A DNA stretch of 64,000 bases from NCBI GenBank assembly GCA_004557975.1, contig SFEV01000001.1:68710-132709 (forward strand), in the 5' to 3' direction. Made by a program: the position numbers and the translations under genes. Below are positions 26,164 through 36,045 of this stretch, one piece after another (within the stretch, counting starts at the first letter, position 1; each line of letters opens with the position of its first letter). The notes under the pieces are model-generated. The model saw nothing but the letters and a program-made list of their open reading frames with translations, was not told the DNA's origin and searched no databases. Source of the stretch: Lachnospiraceae bacterium. Lineage in GTDB: Bacteria; Bacillota; Clostridia; Lachnospirales; Lachnospiraceae.

Positions 26164-27999
26164 TCACCCTTTATAGCGCAGCGAATAATTCCACTTGCTC
26201 AGGGAGAGATTCTTATTGTAATACGGATCACCCTCCTTCAGTATGGTGATCCAGTGGCTGCGCATGTATTCGATTTCATTCTGGAAGCGCTGCACTTTCT
26301 CCTTTGTGTTCTCCGCACCGCGGGTCTTCGACTCGTAATGGTACAGCTCGGCATAAGGATCATACACGATCAGATAACCGGCCTTCCTCAGCCTCAGACA
26401 GAAATCCACATCATTAAATGCCACAGCAAGCTTCTCCTCGAAACCGCCCACGGCCTCACAGGCCTCTCTCTTTACCATCATGCATGCGGCGGTGACGGCA
26501 CTGAGATCCTGCTGCAGTGACTCCCGGTGCATATATCCGGTGTGTGAGCGCTTCAGCCCCACAAAAATATTTCCGGCGATGCCGCCAAGCCCCACAATAA
26601 TACCTGCATGCTGGATTGTGTTGTCCGGATAATACAGCCGTGCTCCGACTGCACCGGTTCCCGGGCGCTGACAGTGACTCAGCATCTCCGTAATCCAGCT
26701 GCCGTCTATGATTTCCATGTCGTTATTCAGGAACAGCAGATAGTCACCCTTTGCATGGCTGATCCCGAAATTATTGATCGCAGAATAATTAAATTCTCTG
26801 TCCCAATATACAACATGAATTCCGTTTCGTCCATCTATTTCTTTATAATACTGGAAAATTTCATCAGTTTTACTGTTATTTTCGACAATGATAATCTCAA
26901 AATTCCGATAAGTGGTCTTTTCCAGAACGGAGCGCAGACATTTTTCCAGTGTGTCCTTCTCATCCTTATTGGGAATGATAATCGACACAAGAGGCTCTCC
27001 CTTTACCCGGTACCTCACCCGGTAAAATCCAAAATCTTTTTTGCGCACAACCTCCCCGTCGAGACCACAGCGCAGAAGATGTGCCTCGATGGCCCGTGTC
27101 CCGGCATCATACGCATACTGTTTGCTGATGGGATTGTCGGCCGTAGACTGCGCATGCGTCCTCCAGTGATACAAAATCCTGGGGACATGACAGATCCTCT
27201 CCGCCTGTTCACTGCAGCGCAGAATAAAATCATAGTCCTGAGCGCCGTCATACTGACTGTCGAAACCTCCTGTGCGTTCCAGAAGACTTCCGGATATCAC
27301 CAGAAAATGACAGATATAATTGTTGGAGCGAAGCAGATCCGGTGAAAAATCCGGCTTCAGATTCGGCCCGAAATGCTCCGCGCCGTCACCGGAAACCTTG
27401 TCCTCATCCGTGTAGATCATGTCAGGGCATGGCCTGCCCGCCTGCCTTTCCCTCTCTATCCGGGAAACAATCTCAAACAGCGCGTCCGGCGCAAGCAGAT
27501 CATCATGGTCCAGCATGCCGACGTATGCACCTGCAGCCATTTCCAGAGCCGCATTCGTATTGCCTGCAATTCCCGCATTATTCTGCAGCTTCCTGACACG
27601 GATTCTCTCATCCGCCGCCTCATACTCCTCCAGCACACGGTTCAGATTCTCATCCTCCGGACTTCCATTTGCAAGGCACAGCTCCCAGTGCGGGTACGTC
27701 TGCTGTCTCACCGACTCAATCATCTCCCGGAGATACTTCTCCGGTGTCCGGTAAAGGGGAACCGCAATACTGAATGTGAGAGGATTCTCCCACTTCTTCC
27801 GGCGCTGGCGCTCCAGCACTTCCTGTGCGGCACGGTGCTCCTCATACCAGGGTCCGTAAGGCACCTCCTCCGGCTCAATCCGGTCGCTTAAGCGGATCAG
27901 AAATTCCTTCACACCAAAGTGCTGCAGATATTTCAGCCCTTTTCGGATGTTGTACAGATTCAGTTTTCTGATCAGATTTGTCACTTTGTTTTCTGCCAT
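26164..27999 (-). CDS. Two-domain GT2 glycosyltransferase (tandem catalytic domains)
   Basis: A 611-residue cytoplasmic protein with two GT2 domains. The first starts near FSIAVPLYRTPEKYLREM and has GMLDHDDLLAPDA and IYTDEDKVSG. The second starts near PLVSIIIPNKDEKDTLEKC and has LFLNNDMEIIDGSW and AFNDVDFCLRLRKAGY. Such fusions can add two different linkages of a repeat unit. It is a paralogue of the larger gene at 33574-36021, which shares this layout plus an N-terminal extension. The ATG at 27999 follows GGAGG by 4 bases; the frame extends 27 codons further, but without a better start. Confidence 0.9.
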   Translation of the reverse strand: MAENKVTNLIRKLNLYNIRKGLKYLQHFGVKEFLIRLSDRIEPEEVPYGPWYEEHRAAQEVLERQRRKKWENPLTFSIAVPLYRTPEKYLREMIESVRQQTYPHWELCLANGSPEDENLNRVLEEYEAADERIRVRKLQNNAGIAGNTNAALEMAAGAYVGMLDHDDLLAPDALFEIVSRIERERQAGRPCPDMIYTDEDKVSGDGAEHFGPNLKPDFSPDLLRSNNYICHFLVISGSLLERTGGFDSQYDGAQDYDFILRCSEQAERICHVPRILYHWRTHAQSTADNPISKQYAYDAGTRAIEAHLLRCGLDGEVVRKKDFGFYRVRYRVKGEPLVSIIIPNKDEKDTLEKCLRSVLEKTTYRNFEIIIVENNSKTDEIFQYYKEIDGRNGIHVVYWDREFNYSAINNFGISHAKGDYLLFLNNDMEIIDGSWITEMLSHCQRPGTGAVGARLYYPDNTIQHAGIIVGLGGIAGNIFVGLKRSHTGYMHRESLQQDLSAVTAACMMVKREACEAVGGFEEKLAVAFNDVDFCLRLRKAGYLIVYDPYAELYHYESKTRGAENTKEKVQRFQNEIEYMRSHWITILKEGDPYYNKNLSLSKWNYSLRYKG

Positions 28000-28093
28000 G
28001 AATCCTCCGTGCCTGTCGTTCCCATTATCCGTAATTTCTGTCATCTGTCGCCCTGCTGTCTGATGCTCCTGCAGCGGCACGTGAACAGTACCA

Positions 28094-29236
28094 TCAGTAT
28101 CCCGTATACTCCAGCAGACACTGAGTCACATACTTCACATCCTCCATATCGAGGCCGTAGAACATCGGCAGACGCATCAGACACTCGCTCTCTTTCGTCG
28201 TATACACATCCTCACCGGAAAAGCGGCCGTATTTCAGTCCTGCCGGCGCCGTATGCAGCGGAATGTAATGGAATACACACTGTACCCCTTTTTCCTTCAT
28301 ATAGCTGATCAGATCCGAACGTGTCTTCAGATCCTTTACCTTTAAATAATACATATGCGCATTATGTACACAGCCCTCCGGAAGGACAGGACGATGAATC
28401 AGTCCCTTTTCCTCCAGCACAGCCAGATGCTCGTGATAATAATTGAAAATCTCCATACGCCTGTCATTGATCTTTTCCATATCGAGAAGCTGTGCATACA
28501 GATACGCCGCATTCATATCGCTTGGCAGATAGGAGGAACCGTAGCTGACCCACGTATATTTGTCAATCTGTCCCCTGAAAAACTTGCTGCGGTTCGTACC
28601 CTTTTCCCGGAGAATCTCCGCACGCTCCAGATACGCCGGATCGTGAAACAGCAGCGCACCGCCCTCACCCATGGTATAATTCTTCGTCTCATGGAAGCTG
28701 TAGCAGCCGAAATCGCCGATTGTGCCAAGAGCTTTTCCTTTATAATAAGCATTCACACCCTGTGCCGCATCCTCCACAACCTTCAGATGATACCTGCGTG
28801 CGATATCCATAATTGTATCCATCTCGCAGGCCACACCGGCGTAATGTACCGGAACAATCACCCTCGTCCTGTCTGTAATTGCCGCCTCAATCTTTGTCTC
28901 ATCAATGTTCATGGTATCCGGCCGGATATCCACAAACACCAGCTTTGCCCCCTGCAGCACAAATGCATCTGCAGTCGACACGAAGGTATAGGCCGGCATG
29001 ATGACCTCATCCCCCGGCTTCAGATCGCAGAGGAACGCCGCCATCTCAAGTGCGTGTGTGCAGGATGTGGTCAGAAGCACATGCCTGGCACCGAACTTTT
29101 CCTGCATCTGCTCCGAGCACTTCTTCGTAAAAGGTCCGTCGCCGCAGAGCTTGCCGTTGGCAATCGCCTGCTCCATATATTTCGTCTCCGTTCCGAGAAA
29201 CGGAGCACGGTTAAACTCAATTTTTTTTCTTTCCAT
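28094..29236 (-). CDS. dTDP-4-amino-4,6-dideoxygalactose transaminase-like (WecE/RffA, DegT family)
   Basis: A 380-residue PLP sugar aminotransferase of the DegT/DnrJ/EryC1 family. TTSCTHALEMAAF binds the phosphate, VVEDAAQGVNAYYKG holds the ring-stacking Asp, and FHETKNYTMGEGGAL has the Schiff-base Lys. The closest pattern I know is WecE/RffA, which aminates dTDP-4-keto-6-deoxyglucose, the RfbB product, to dTDP-Fuc4N. The acetyltransferase WecD is not in the window. The ATG at 29236 has GGGGAG 6 bases upstream and the product starts MERKKIEFNRAP. It has its own promoter, so the downstream half of the locus can be transcribed independently. Confidence 0.9.
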   Translation of the reverse strand: MERKKIEFNRAPFLGTETKYMEQAIANGKLCGDGPFTKKCSEQMQEKFGARHVLLTTSCTHALEMAAFLCDLKPGDEVIMPAYTFVSTADAFVLQGAKLVFVDIRPDTMNIDETKIEAAITDRTRVIVPVHYAGVACEMDTIMDIARRYHLKVVEDAAQGVNAYYKGKALGTIGDFGCYSFHETKNYTMGEGGALLFHDPAYLERAEILREKGTNRSKFFRGQIDKYTWVSYGSSYLPSDMNAAYLYAQLLDMEKINDRRMEIFNYYHEHLAVLEEKGLIHRPVLPEGCVHNAHMYYLKVKDLKTRSDLISYMKEKGVQCVFHYIPLHTAPAGLKYGRFSGEDVYTTKESECLMRLPMFYGLDMEDVKYVTQCLLEYTGY

Positions 29237-29293
29237 AATGATCTCCCCACGCAAATAAATGATAAATCATAAATCGACGAAATAACTGGTACT

Positions 29294-29322
29294 ATCATAC
29301 AGCAATCTTCCGGAAACTGCAA
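29294..29322 (-). promoter_or_regulatory. Internal promoter before the WecE-type gene
   Basis: TTGCAG (29317-29322), 17 bases, TATGAT (29294-29299), in the 111-base gap after the GT-C gene. Confidence 0.65.
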
Positions 29323-29347
29323 CACAAGAAAAAAAGAAGAGCACAAA

Positions 29348-30994
29348 TCAGCCTGGGAGCATTGCCTGGAGAAGCTTCGTCAGAATATCCACATTGGCAA
29401 ACCACGGGAACCGGATATCCGCCCAGGAAGAAAGACTCTCCACGAAGGTCGGAATATACAGAGAAACAAAGGCTCCGAGAAATACGTGCAGCACCGCATA
29501 AAACATCAGAAGCATCATGGGATATACAAACCACTTCCGGAAAAACAGAGTCATGAACCGCTCCATACCTGCTGCTGTAAAATACATCAGCGGAACAATC
29601 ATCGGCATCACGTACCGTCCCTGAGGCTGAAAATCACTTACATAGGAATAATAAATGGACAGAATCACCGGAATCACCATACAGAATGCCAGAGAGACCT
29701 GAAGAATGCAGAAATTCACAGGGCAGATTCTGCAGTTTTCAAATGTCAGGCGCGGCTTTTCCAGCTTTCCTGTATCGCCCGGTCTGCTGTTTGTCCGGCT
29801 CCCGGCCCATGCCATCAGGTAATACCCCGCAGCCAGCAGAATATGCAGCAGAATCCCCACAAAGCCCACCAGAAACAGACTTTTGTGTATCTCATACAGG
29901 TCCAGTCCCATGATATACTTCGCATAGCCGAAAACGCCGATCACACTCCGATAGGTCAGGATAAACCAGTCCATCCCGCCTTCATCTCCGTTCTTCAGCA
30001 TGGTAGAGAGCTCCACACCCTGCTCCTGCAGGGACTGACGCTCAGAAGGCCTGTATTCGTCCATCGCATACATTTCCCCGTATTTTGAGGAAGTTTTCAT
30101 ACCGAGAATATCACCGTCAAAGAGCACCGCCGCGCGGACAAACCACCAGCCGGCCAAAAGAAATACCACAACTGCAATAAACAGGCCCCTTTTTACGATC
30201 ATGGCACCACATTCCTTTATTCCCTTTCTCCGGTAAAATACGACCATGGAACCGATAAACAGAAAAACGGAAAAAAGTGCATACCCGTATGCATTAAAAT
30301 AGGAAAGTGCACACACAGCCACCGCTACTGCCAGTCCCGTACACGACTGTCTGTTCCATTTTTTCTCAAGTCCCTCCAGCCAGTAATAAATAATCATTGC
30401 GGAGGAGAATACTGCCATTCCATCTGTATTTACATAAGTAAAAATATAGAGAAGCTGCGGAAGCATGGCCAGAAGAGCCACAAAAAATGTCCGGAACAGT
30501 CTGCTGGCAAACAGCTTTTTTCCAATCTGCAGCACATACCAGTAAAAGCCCATACCGATTACAATGTTGACAAATCTCGCCGTCATCAGAAGCGCATGCT
30601 CCGAATCCGTAAACAGCCCCACCAGCTTCATCAGATATCCGCCGATCATGTAAGGTATGTACGGCTGAAAGGCATAGGAAATCCCCCAGAGCTTATTGCG
30701 CACCTCTTCCTCCCAGCCCTTCGGGAGCGTACCGTGACGGTAAATATACTGTGGAATCAGATACCGCATCGCCTCGTCCGGTGCCTCATTAAAAGGCAGA
30801 ATCCATGACAGGCCAAACAGCAGACAGCCCATCAGAAATACAAATGTCAGCTCCCATCTGTGTACTTTAATAAAGGATGATGCCCGCTCTCCGGCAGACC
30901 TTTTTTCCCGGAGGACCGTGCTGCCATCCGGATCCGCCCATATCTGACCGATTGTTTTATTCCACCTGCCGGCAGCTCCTGTGCATTTCTTCAT
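29348..30994 (-). CDS. Polytopic membrane protein, probable GT-C glycosyltransferase (GT39/DUF2142-like)
   Basis: A 548-residue protein with about ten to twelve hydrophobic helices. Right after the first helix is NEAPDEAMRYLIPQYIY, an acidic Asp-Glu loop of the type that carries the catalytic acid in polyprenol-phosphate-sugar-dependent GT-C enzymes. A large extracellular loop holds FDGDILGMKTSSKYGEM. It may add side-chain sugars on the outer face. Family assignment is from layout and the PDEAMRY motif only. The frame opens 29 codons earlier (31081), but those codons come from a tandem repeat. The ATG at 30994 has AGAGGG about 8 bases upstream. Confidence 0.7.
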   Translation of the reverse strand: MKKCTGAAGRWNKTIGQIWADPDGSTVLREKRSAGERASSFIKVHRWELTFVFLMGCLLFGLSWILPFNEAPDEAMRYLIPQYIYRHGTLPKGWEEEVRNKLWGISYAFQPYIPYMIGGYLMKLVGLFTDSEHALLMTARFVNIVIGMGFYWYVLQIGKKLFASRLFRTFFVALLAMLPQLLYIFTYVNTDGMAVFSSAMIIYYWLEGLEKKWNRQSCTGLAVAVAVCALSYFNAYGYALFSVFLFIGSMVVFYRRKGIKECGAMIVKRGLFIAVVVFLLAGWWFVRAAVLFDGDILGMKTSSKYGEMYAMDEYRPSERQSLQEQGVELSTMLKNGDEGGMDWFILTYRSVIGVFGYAKYIMGLDLYEIHKSLFLVGFVGILLHILLAAGYYLMAWAGSRTNSRPGDTGKLEKPRLTFENCRICPVNFCILQVSLAFCMVIPVILSIYYSYVSDFQPQGRYVMPMIVPLMYFTAAGMERFMTLFFRKWFVYPMMLLMFYAVLHVFLGAFVSLYIPTFVESLSSWADIRFPWFANVDILTKLLQAMLPG

Positions 30995-31018
30995 ACGTAT
31001 CACCCTCTGATCTTTCTG

Positions 31019-31074
31019 TTTTTTCTCTTCCTGTTTTTCTCTTCCTGTTTTTCTCTTCCTGTTTTTTCTTCCTG
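31019..31074 (-). repeat. Short tandem repeats (13-15 bases) upstream of the GT-C gene
   Basis: On the minus strand, AAAAACAGGAAGAG-type units are repeated four times (15, 14, 14 and 13 bases), two of them identical. They fill the gap between yfhO and the next start codon. Each carries an SD-like AGGAAG. The unit length is not a multiple of three. Confidence 0.9.
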
Positions 31075-31099
31075 TTTTCATTCCTGCCGAACGCTGCCA

Positions 31100-33553
31100 T
31101 CATTCATTCTTTTTCGCAGCTTTCCGCTCTCTTCTGACACGGTTCCTTCCTGTCATAGCCACCAGAAGCACCAGCAGAACACATCCTGCAGCACTCAACA
31201 TACCGCCTGCCAGAATTCCCGGCTCCCGGTAGGAAAACACCACCGTGTGGTCCCCTGAAGTGACAGGAACCGCCATCAGCCCTCCGTCCACTTTCAGAAT
31301 CTCTGTCTCCTCTCCGTCCACAAAAGCCATATATCCGCTGCTGCAGGGAACTGAAAGAAACAGAAGCCCTCCTGCAGCTTCGGAAATTTCCAGCGTCATG
31401 GAGGTATCTGTACAGGAAAATGATTTCGCCGCTGTCTCATTCAGCGTCCTGCACCTGTCCTCCATCCCGTTCTCCGACAACTCCATCATGTCCAGGAGCT
31501 GTTCTGCGGTCAGCTCCTGCAGATTTCCATTCTCACTCTCCTGCACCTGCAGACCGTTTTCCGTCTCCTCCGGCTGCAGCGTCTCATCCTCCGTCACCAG
31601 CGCATACAGAAGCGCCTCATCCTTTTGGATATCATCCAGCTTCTCATATTCCGACCGCTTCATGTAATATTCAAAAACGGTTCCCATTTTCAGGCAGTTC
31701 CTGTTCTCATATACATCAAAAGAGTTTTCACTGCCGATGTATTCAAATTCCGGTATGGCATACTCGGCCTGGAAAAATGGATCAGTAGCAAAACACTGGT
31801 TCTGCATATAATACCGGATCGAGAGCAGACTGCGAAGTCCCGGCCTGTCATAAGGGATGATACTTGACACCTTTCTTTCCACTCCGGCAAATTCATAAAA
31901 ATCCTGAATGCTTCCCGATACTGTACTCAAAAAGCAGGAGGGCGTCGGGAGATCCCAGAACATCGGATAATTCTGGCTCTCATTGCTGACCTCTGTCCGG
32001 TAAAATCCCGCATCCACATCATCCAGGAGTGTAAAGGGTTCACACCAGGCCGTCTGCTGCCGGAAGATCTCCCGGGCCTCATCATACACCACGCTTCTGC
32101 CGCAGGAAATGTGCAGGTACATCACAAGGACACACACCACAGCCGTGCCTGCACACATGCCGTTCAGGTACCGCTTCTTCCGGTCCTTTCTCCTGACCCA
32201 TACGAAATATGTGAGGAACAGCAGGCCTGCAACGCTGCCAAGAAGCTCCTGTATGTACTGTCCTCTGTCCTCAATAAGCAGAGCTTCTCCCAGCTGCCCT
32301 GCTGCAAAATACGAGCATACGCCGATCACCAGAAATACGGCAAAGCCAGCCCAGCCAATCAGCGTTCCCACTGAAAATGCTTTCTGGTCAAAGGAATCCA
32401 CGGCTCTGGCCGTCATCACCGCCATCAGAAACAGAATCATAAAATACCATCTGGCGTAGAAAACGGCATTTCCTCCGGAAAACAGCGCATTCAGACCGGG
32501 AATGAGAGCAAAAACAGCACAGACTGCTGCCATCCATTTCAGATAATCCCGTTTCTTTCTGTTCACCAGAATGTAAGCTGCCACGCCGCTGACCGAAAAC
32601 AGCGGCAGGTACAGGCTCAGTGAAGCGAGCTGCGTCTCACCGGTGGCAAAGAGCGTGCCTCCCTGAATGATATCCGGAGGCAGGAACATGCTTTTCAGTA
32701 TGGCTGCGTACGTCTTCCAGTCCGTATACAGAAAAAGCCCCCTGTCAAAAATCGTATCCGACACACGGGAGTTGCCGCTGACAGCAATCAGAGACGGAAG
32801 CAGAACAACAGATGAAATCATCACACCGATCACGGCCTCCGCAAGGATCCGAAGCATACACGTGATTCGTTCCCGAACCGTCCGTTCTCCTGCACAGATC
32901 ACATACCGCACAAGGGTGTACAGCGCCAGAAAAACTGCTTCACCGGTGAAAAAATAGTAATTCAGAACAGCCATAAATGCAGTAAAAACTGCAAACCGGC
33001 CGCGATGCTTTCCCTCTGCCAGATCCTCCAGCGCCATTATGTACAGCGGAAAAAAAGCGTACACCTCTGAGAAATGATTGAACACAAGGCTGACAATCTG
33101 CGTCCCGCCAAAGCCGTACAGCAGTCCGCCGATCCATGCACAGCGCACATCCTCTGTCTGCCTCCTGATATAGAGGAAAGCGGCGGTGACTGCCAGAGCA
33201 ATCTTTGCAATCAACAGGTACGGCAGCAGATACGGAATCGCAGATTCCGGAAAGGGAACCGTCATCCAGAAAAACGGACTGCCGAGAAGATAAAAGGAAT
33301 AACTCGTGTAAATACTGCTGCCCAGATCCGTCTGCAGGCTCATAAACAGCGTTTTGTTCCTCACCGCCCTGTGTGCCTGAGTGTAAAAGGGAATCTGCTG
33401 GATATTGTAATCCCCGAAATACACCAGAAATCCTTTATCATGGATCAGAAAAGGCAGCATACACAGAAGTGCCAGCGCAAAGGATGCGGCAAATATCGTC
33501 CATCCGTTGATTTTTATACCAGTTTGCCTGTCAAGAGCATGTTCCTTCCTCAT
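31100..33553 (-). CDS. YfhO-family membrane protein
   Basis: An 817-residue YfhO-like protein with about twelve to thirteen membrane helices and a large C-terminal extracellular domain (about 490-770) before a last helix. The YFGDYNIQQIPFY loop after helix 1 and the LYGFGGTQIV segment fit the family. YfhO relatives in Bacillus and Listeria are GT-C proteins needed for glycosylating lipoteichoic or wall teichoic acids, so a role in decorating the polymer outside the membrane is inferred. The ATG at 33553 has GGGAGG 5 bases upstream; it follows the big GT2 gene by 20 bases. Confidence 0.88.
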   Translation of the reverse strand: MRKEHALDRQTGIKINGWTIFAASFALALLCMLPFLIHDKGFLVYFGDYNIQQIPFYTQAHRAVRNKTLFMSLQTDLGSSIYTSYSFYLLGSPFFWMTVPFPESAIPYLLPYLLIAKIALAVTAAFLYIRRQTEDVRCAWIGGLLYGFGGTQIVSLVFNHFSEVYAFFPLYIMALEDLAEGKHRGRFAVFTAFMAVLNYYFFTGEAVFLALYTLVRYVICAGERTVRERITCMLRILAEAVIGVMISSVVLLPSLIAVSGNSRVSDTIFDRGLFLYTDWKTYAAILKSMFLPPDIIQGGTLFATGETQLASLSLYLPLFSVSGVAAYILVNRKKRDYLKWMAAVCAVFALIPGLNALFSGGNAVFYARWYFMILFLMAVMTARAVDSFDQKAFSVGTLIGWAGFAVFLVIGVCSYFAAGQLGEALLIEDRGQYIQELLGSVAGLLFLTYFVWVRRKDRKKRYLNGMCAGTAVVCVLVMYLHISCGRSVVYDEAREIFRQQTAWCEPFTLLDDVDAGFYRTEVSNESQNYPMFWDLPTPSCFLSTVSGSIQDFYEFAGVERKVSSIIPYDRPGLRSLLSIRYYMQNQCFATDPFFQAEYAIPEFEYIGSENSFDVYENRNCLKMGTVFEYYMKRSEYEKLDDIQKDEALLYALVTEDETLQPEETENGLQVQESENGNLQELTAEQLLDMMELSENGMEDRCRTLNETAAKSFSCTDTSMTLEISEAAGGLLFLSVPCSSGYMAFVDGEETEILKVDGGLMAVPVTSGDHTVVFSYREPGILAGGMLSAAGCVLLVLLVAMTGRNRVRRERKAAKKNE

Positions 33554-33573
33554 AATAACCTCCCGCACCTGCT

Positions 33574-36021
33574 TTACAATCTCAGTGAGAAATCCGCCTT
33601 GTCAAGTGTAAGATTCGGGTTGTAGTACGGATCTCCCGCCTTCACCTGCTCTCCCCATTTACTCAGGAAGCAGGCCGTCTCCCGGTTGAACCGTTCAATC
33701 TTCTCCTGTGTGTTTTCCAGTCCCCTGGACTTTGACTCATAATGGTAAAGCTCAGCCCTCGGATTGTATACGATCAGATACCCTGCACTGCGCACTTTCA
33801 TGCAGAAATCAATATCATTGAAAGCAACCTTTAAATCCTCGGACATGCCGCCCACCTCGTGGAATACGGATGCTTTTACCATCATGCAGGCCGCCGTCAC
33901 GGCACTGTAATTCTGTGCACAGATAATTCTGGAGAAATAACCATTGTCCCCACGTTTCTCACCGATAAACGTATGACCCGCAATTCCGCCAAATCCAAGA
34001 ACAACGCCTGCATGCTGTATCGTGTCATCCTCGTAGTACAGCAGCGCACCGGTGATTCCCACATCAGGCCGCTGACAGTACCCCAGCATCTGGCGCAGGC
34101 AGTCGGGACGGAGGATTTCCGTATCATTGTTCAAAAGCAGGTAATAATCTCCGCGGGCATGAGATGCGCCGAAATTGTTGATCGCTGAGAAGTTAAACTC
34201 CCGCGCGCCATCGTAGTATACGATGTGCACTTTTTTATTTTCCTGCTCCAGCTTTTTGTACTCCTCGAAAGTTTCCGGCTCTGTGCTGTTGTTCTCAATC
34301 ACAATAAACTCATAATTCTGGTAATCTGATTTTTCTTCAATGGAGCGGATGCACTTGCGCAGATCTGAAATATGGTCCTTGTTGGGGATCAGGATGGAGA
34401 TCAGCGGGTTTCCCACAATCTGATAATCACTGTGGTAGATACCTGCATACTCTCCGTCGATGACTGCTGCCGGAATATGGCACCTGTCATAATGCGCCTG
34501 AATCGCCCGCCGGCCCGCATCAAAGGCATACCGTTTGCTCTCCGGATTTTCCGCCGTGGATTCTCCGTGAGAACGCCAGTGATACAGAATCTTCGGTATG
34601 TGGACGATCTGCTCCGGCTCCGTCTGCTCCGTACAGCGCAGCACATAATCGTAATCCTGGGCACCGTCAAACAGCGGATCAAGAAAGCCCACCCGCTCCC
34701 AAAGTGTACGCTTTACCAGGACGAGGTGACAGAAATAATTCATGCTGCAGAGCAGATCCGGGCTGTAATCCGGCTTGAAGTGCGGTTCAAAATACCGTCT
34801 GGCCGAACTGTCGGTCTTATCCTCGTCAGAGTAAATCAGTTCTGTTTCCGGTTTTTCATTCAGCACGCGCACACACTCATACAGTGCATCCGGGGCAAAC
34901 AGGTCGTCATGATCTCCAAAGACGAGATATTCCCCCGAGGCTTTTTTCATCGCTTCATTCGTGTTCTCCGCAATACGAAGCTGACGATTATTCCGGACAG
35001 CGACAATCCGCTCATCCTTTTTTACGTATTCCCAGAGAAGATTCTCCAGCGGCGAACCTTCACCGCTTCCGTCAGAGAGCACCAGCTCCCAGTTCGGGTA
35101 CGTCTGCTGCCGTACAGATGCGATCATCTCCCGCAGAAATTTTTCCGGTGTCCGGTACAGCGGCACCACGATGCTGATCTTCGGCTCATACGCAAAATGC
35201 TGCTCCCGCTGCTGTTCCAGCTCTGCCTTTTTTACACCGTATTTTCTTCTCCAGCGCTCGTAACTGATGCTGTCAATGCCAAGCACCACATCCGACACCC
35301 TTTTCGTAAACTGCTTAAATCCCTTGCGTTTCAGGTAACGGTAGCTTTTGCGGCACAGGTTCACAAGTCCTTCTCTGCCTGAGAGCATCTTGCTGCAATT
35401 GACCACATACAGCGCTTTTTTGCCGCCGCCCTTCAGGGCAAGGCGCAGAAAATTCTCCTGTGTTTTCGGGAACGTAAGCTCGAAGCCGCACGTCTCTTCC
35501 AGAGAAGCTTCCGGAAATTCCCCAAGGATATCCAGTCGCCTTCCGATGGCGCATTCACTCTCAATCACATTTCCCCTGGCATCAAGCACCGCAATTTCAG
35601 CCTCAGGCACTCCCATATACCAGCCCCGGAGCTGATATCTGCCGTCCGGAAGCTCACGCAGCGTCTCCATCCATGATTCCAGGTGGAGTGCAATCGTATG
35701 AAGCGCACGGACAGATCCATGATAAATACATGTGCGCGATTCCCCGCTCACATGATACACGCGAAGACCGCCCGTCCACGGCTCCGGCAGAGCTGCCATC
35801 AGAAAATATTCTGTCATGACATTCGTCTTATAGCGCAGATATTTCTTTGTGACTTCCACGCCGCGCTGCACAAGGATCTCCAGCGGCAGCTTCTGGTCTC
35901 CCATCCACGCCTCAAACTGTTCTTTACCGTCTGCGTCATCTTCGAACCAGCCCTGTATCACCAGAGTATTCTTCTGCTTCGTATGGAAACGGATTCGCTC
36001 CCGGTTGAATTTTCCGTTCAT
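33574..36021 (-). CDS. Large GT2 glycosyltransferase with two catalytic domains and an N-terminal beta-rich extension
   Basis: An 815-residue protein. Residues about 1-260 form an extension with beta-strand patterns (NTLVIQGWFEDDADG, RYQLRGWYMGVPEAE) that I do not recognise as a named domain. The first GT2 domain starts at ISIVVPLYRTPEKFLREM and has VFGDHDDLFAPDA and IYSDEDKTD. The second starts at PLISILIPNKDHISDLRKC and has YLLLNNDTEILRPD and AFNDIDFCMKVRSAGY. The C-terminal half is clearly related to the 611-residue GT2 encoded at 26164-27999. Two start codons fit; I prefer the ATG at 36021, with GGAGG 5 bases upstream, over 36033. It follows the kinase-like gene by 24 bases. Confidence 0.88.
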   Translation of the reverse strand: MNGKFNRERIRFHTKQKNTLVIQGWFEDDADGKEQFEAWMGDQKLPLEILVQRGVEVTKKYLRYKTNVMTEYFLMAALPEPWTGGLRVYHVSGESRTCIYHGSVRALHTIALHLESWMETLRELPDGRYQLRGWYMGVPEAEIAVLDARGNVIESECAIGRRLDILGEFPEASLEETCGFELTFPKTQENFLRLALKGGGKKALYVVNCSKMLSGREGLVNLCRKSYRYLKRKGFKQFTKRVSDVVLGIDSISYERWRRKYGVKKAELEQQREQHFAYEPKISIVVPLYRTPEKFLREMIASVRQQTYPNWELVLSDGSGEGSPLENLLWEYVKKDERIVAVRNNRQLRIAENTNEAMKKASGEYLVFGDHDDLFAPDALYECVRVLNEKPETELIYSDEDKTDSSARRYFEPHFKPDYSPDLLCSMNYFCHLVLVKRTLWERVGFLDPLFDGAQDYDYVLRCTEQTEPEQIVHIPKILYHWRSHGESTAENPESKRYAFDAGRRAIQAHYDRCHIPAAVIDGEYAGIYHSDYQIVGNPLISILIPNKDHISDLRKCIRSIEEKSDYQNYEFIVIENNSTEPETFEEYKKLEQENKKVHIVYYDGAREFNFSAINNFGASHARGDYYLLLNNDTEILRPDCLRQMLGYCQRPDVGITGALLYYEDDTIQHAGVVLGFGGIAGHTFIGEKRGDNGYFSRIICAQNYSAVTAACMMVKASVFHEVGGMSEDLKVAFNDIDFCMKVRSAGYLIVYNPRAELYHYESKSRGLENTQEKIERFNRETACFLSKWGEQVKAGDPYYNPNLTLDKADFSLRL

Positions 36022-36045
36022 GGTCTCCTCCATCTTTATTTCCTC

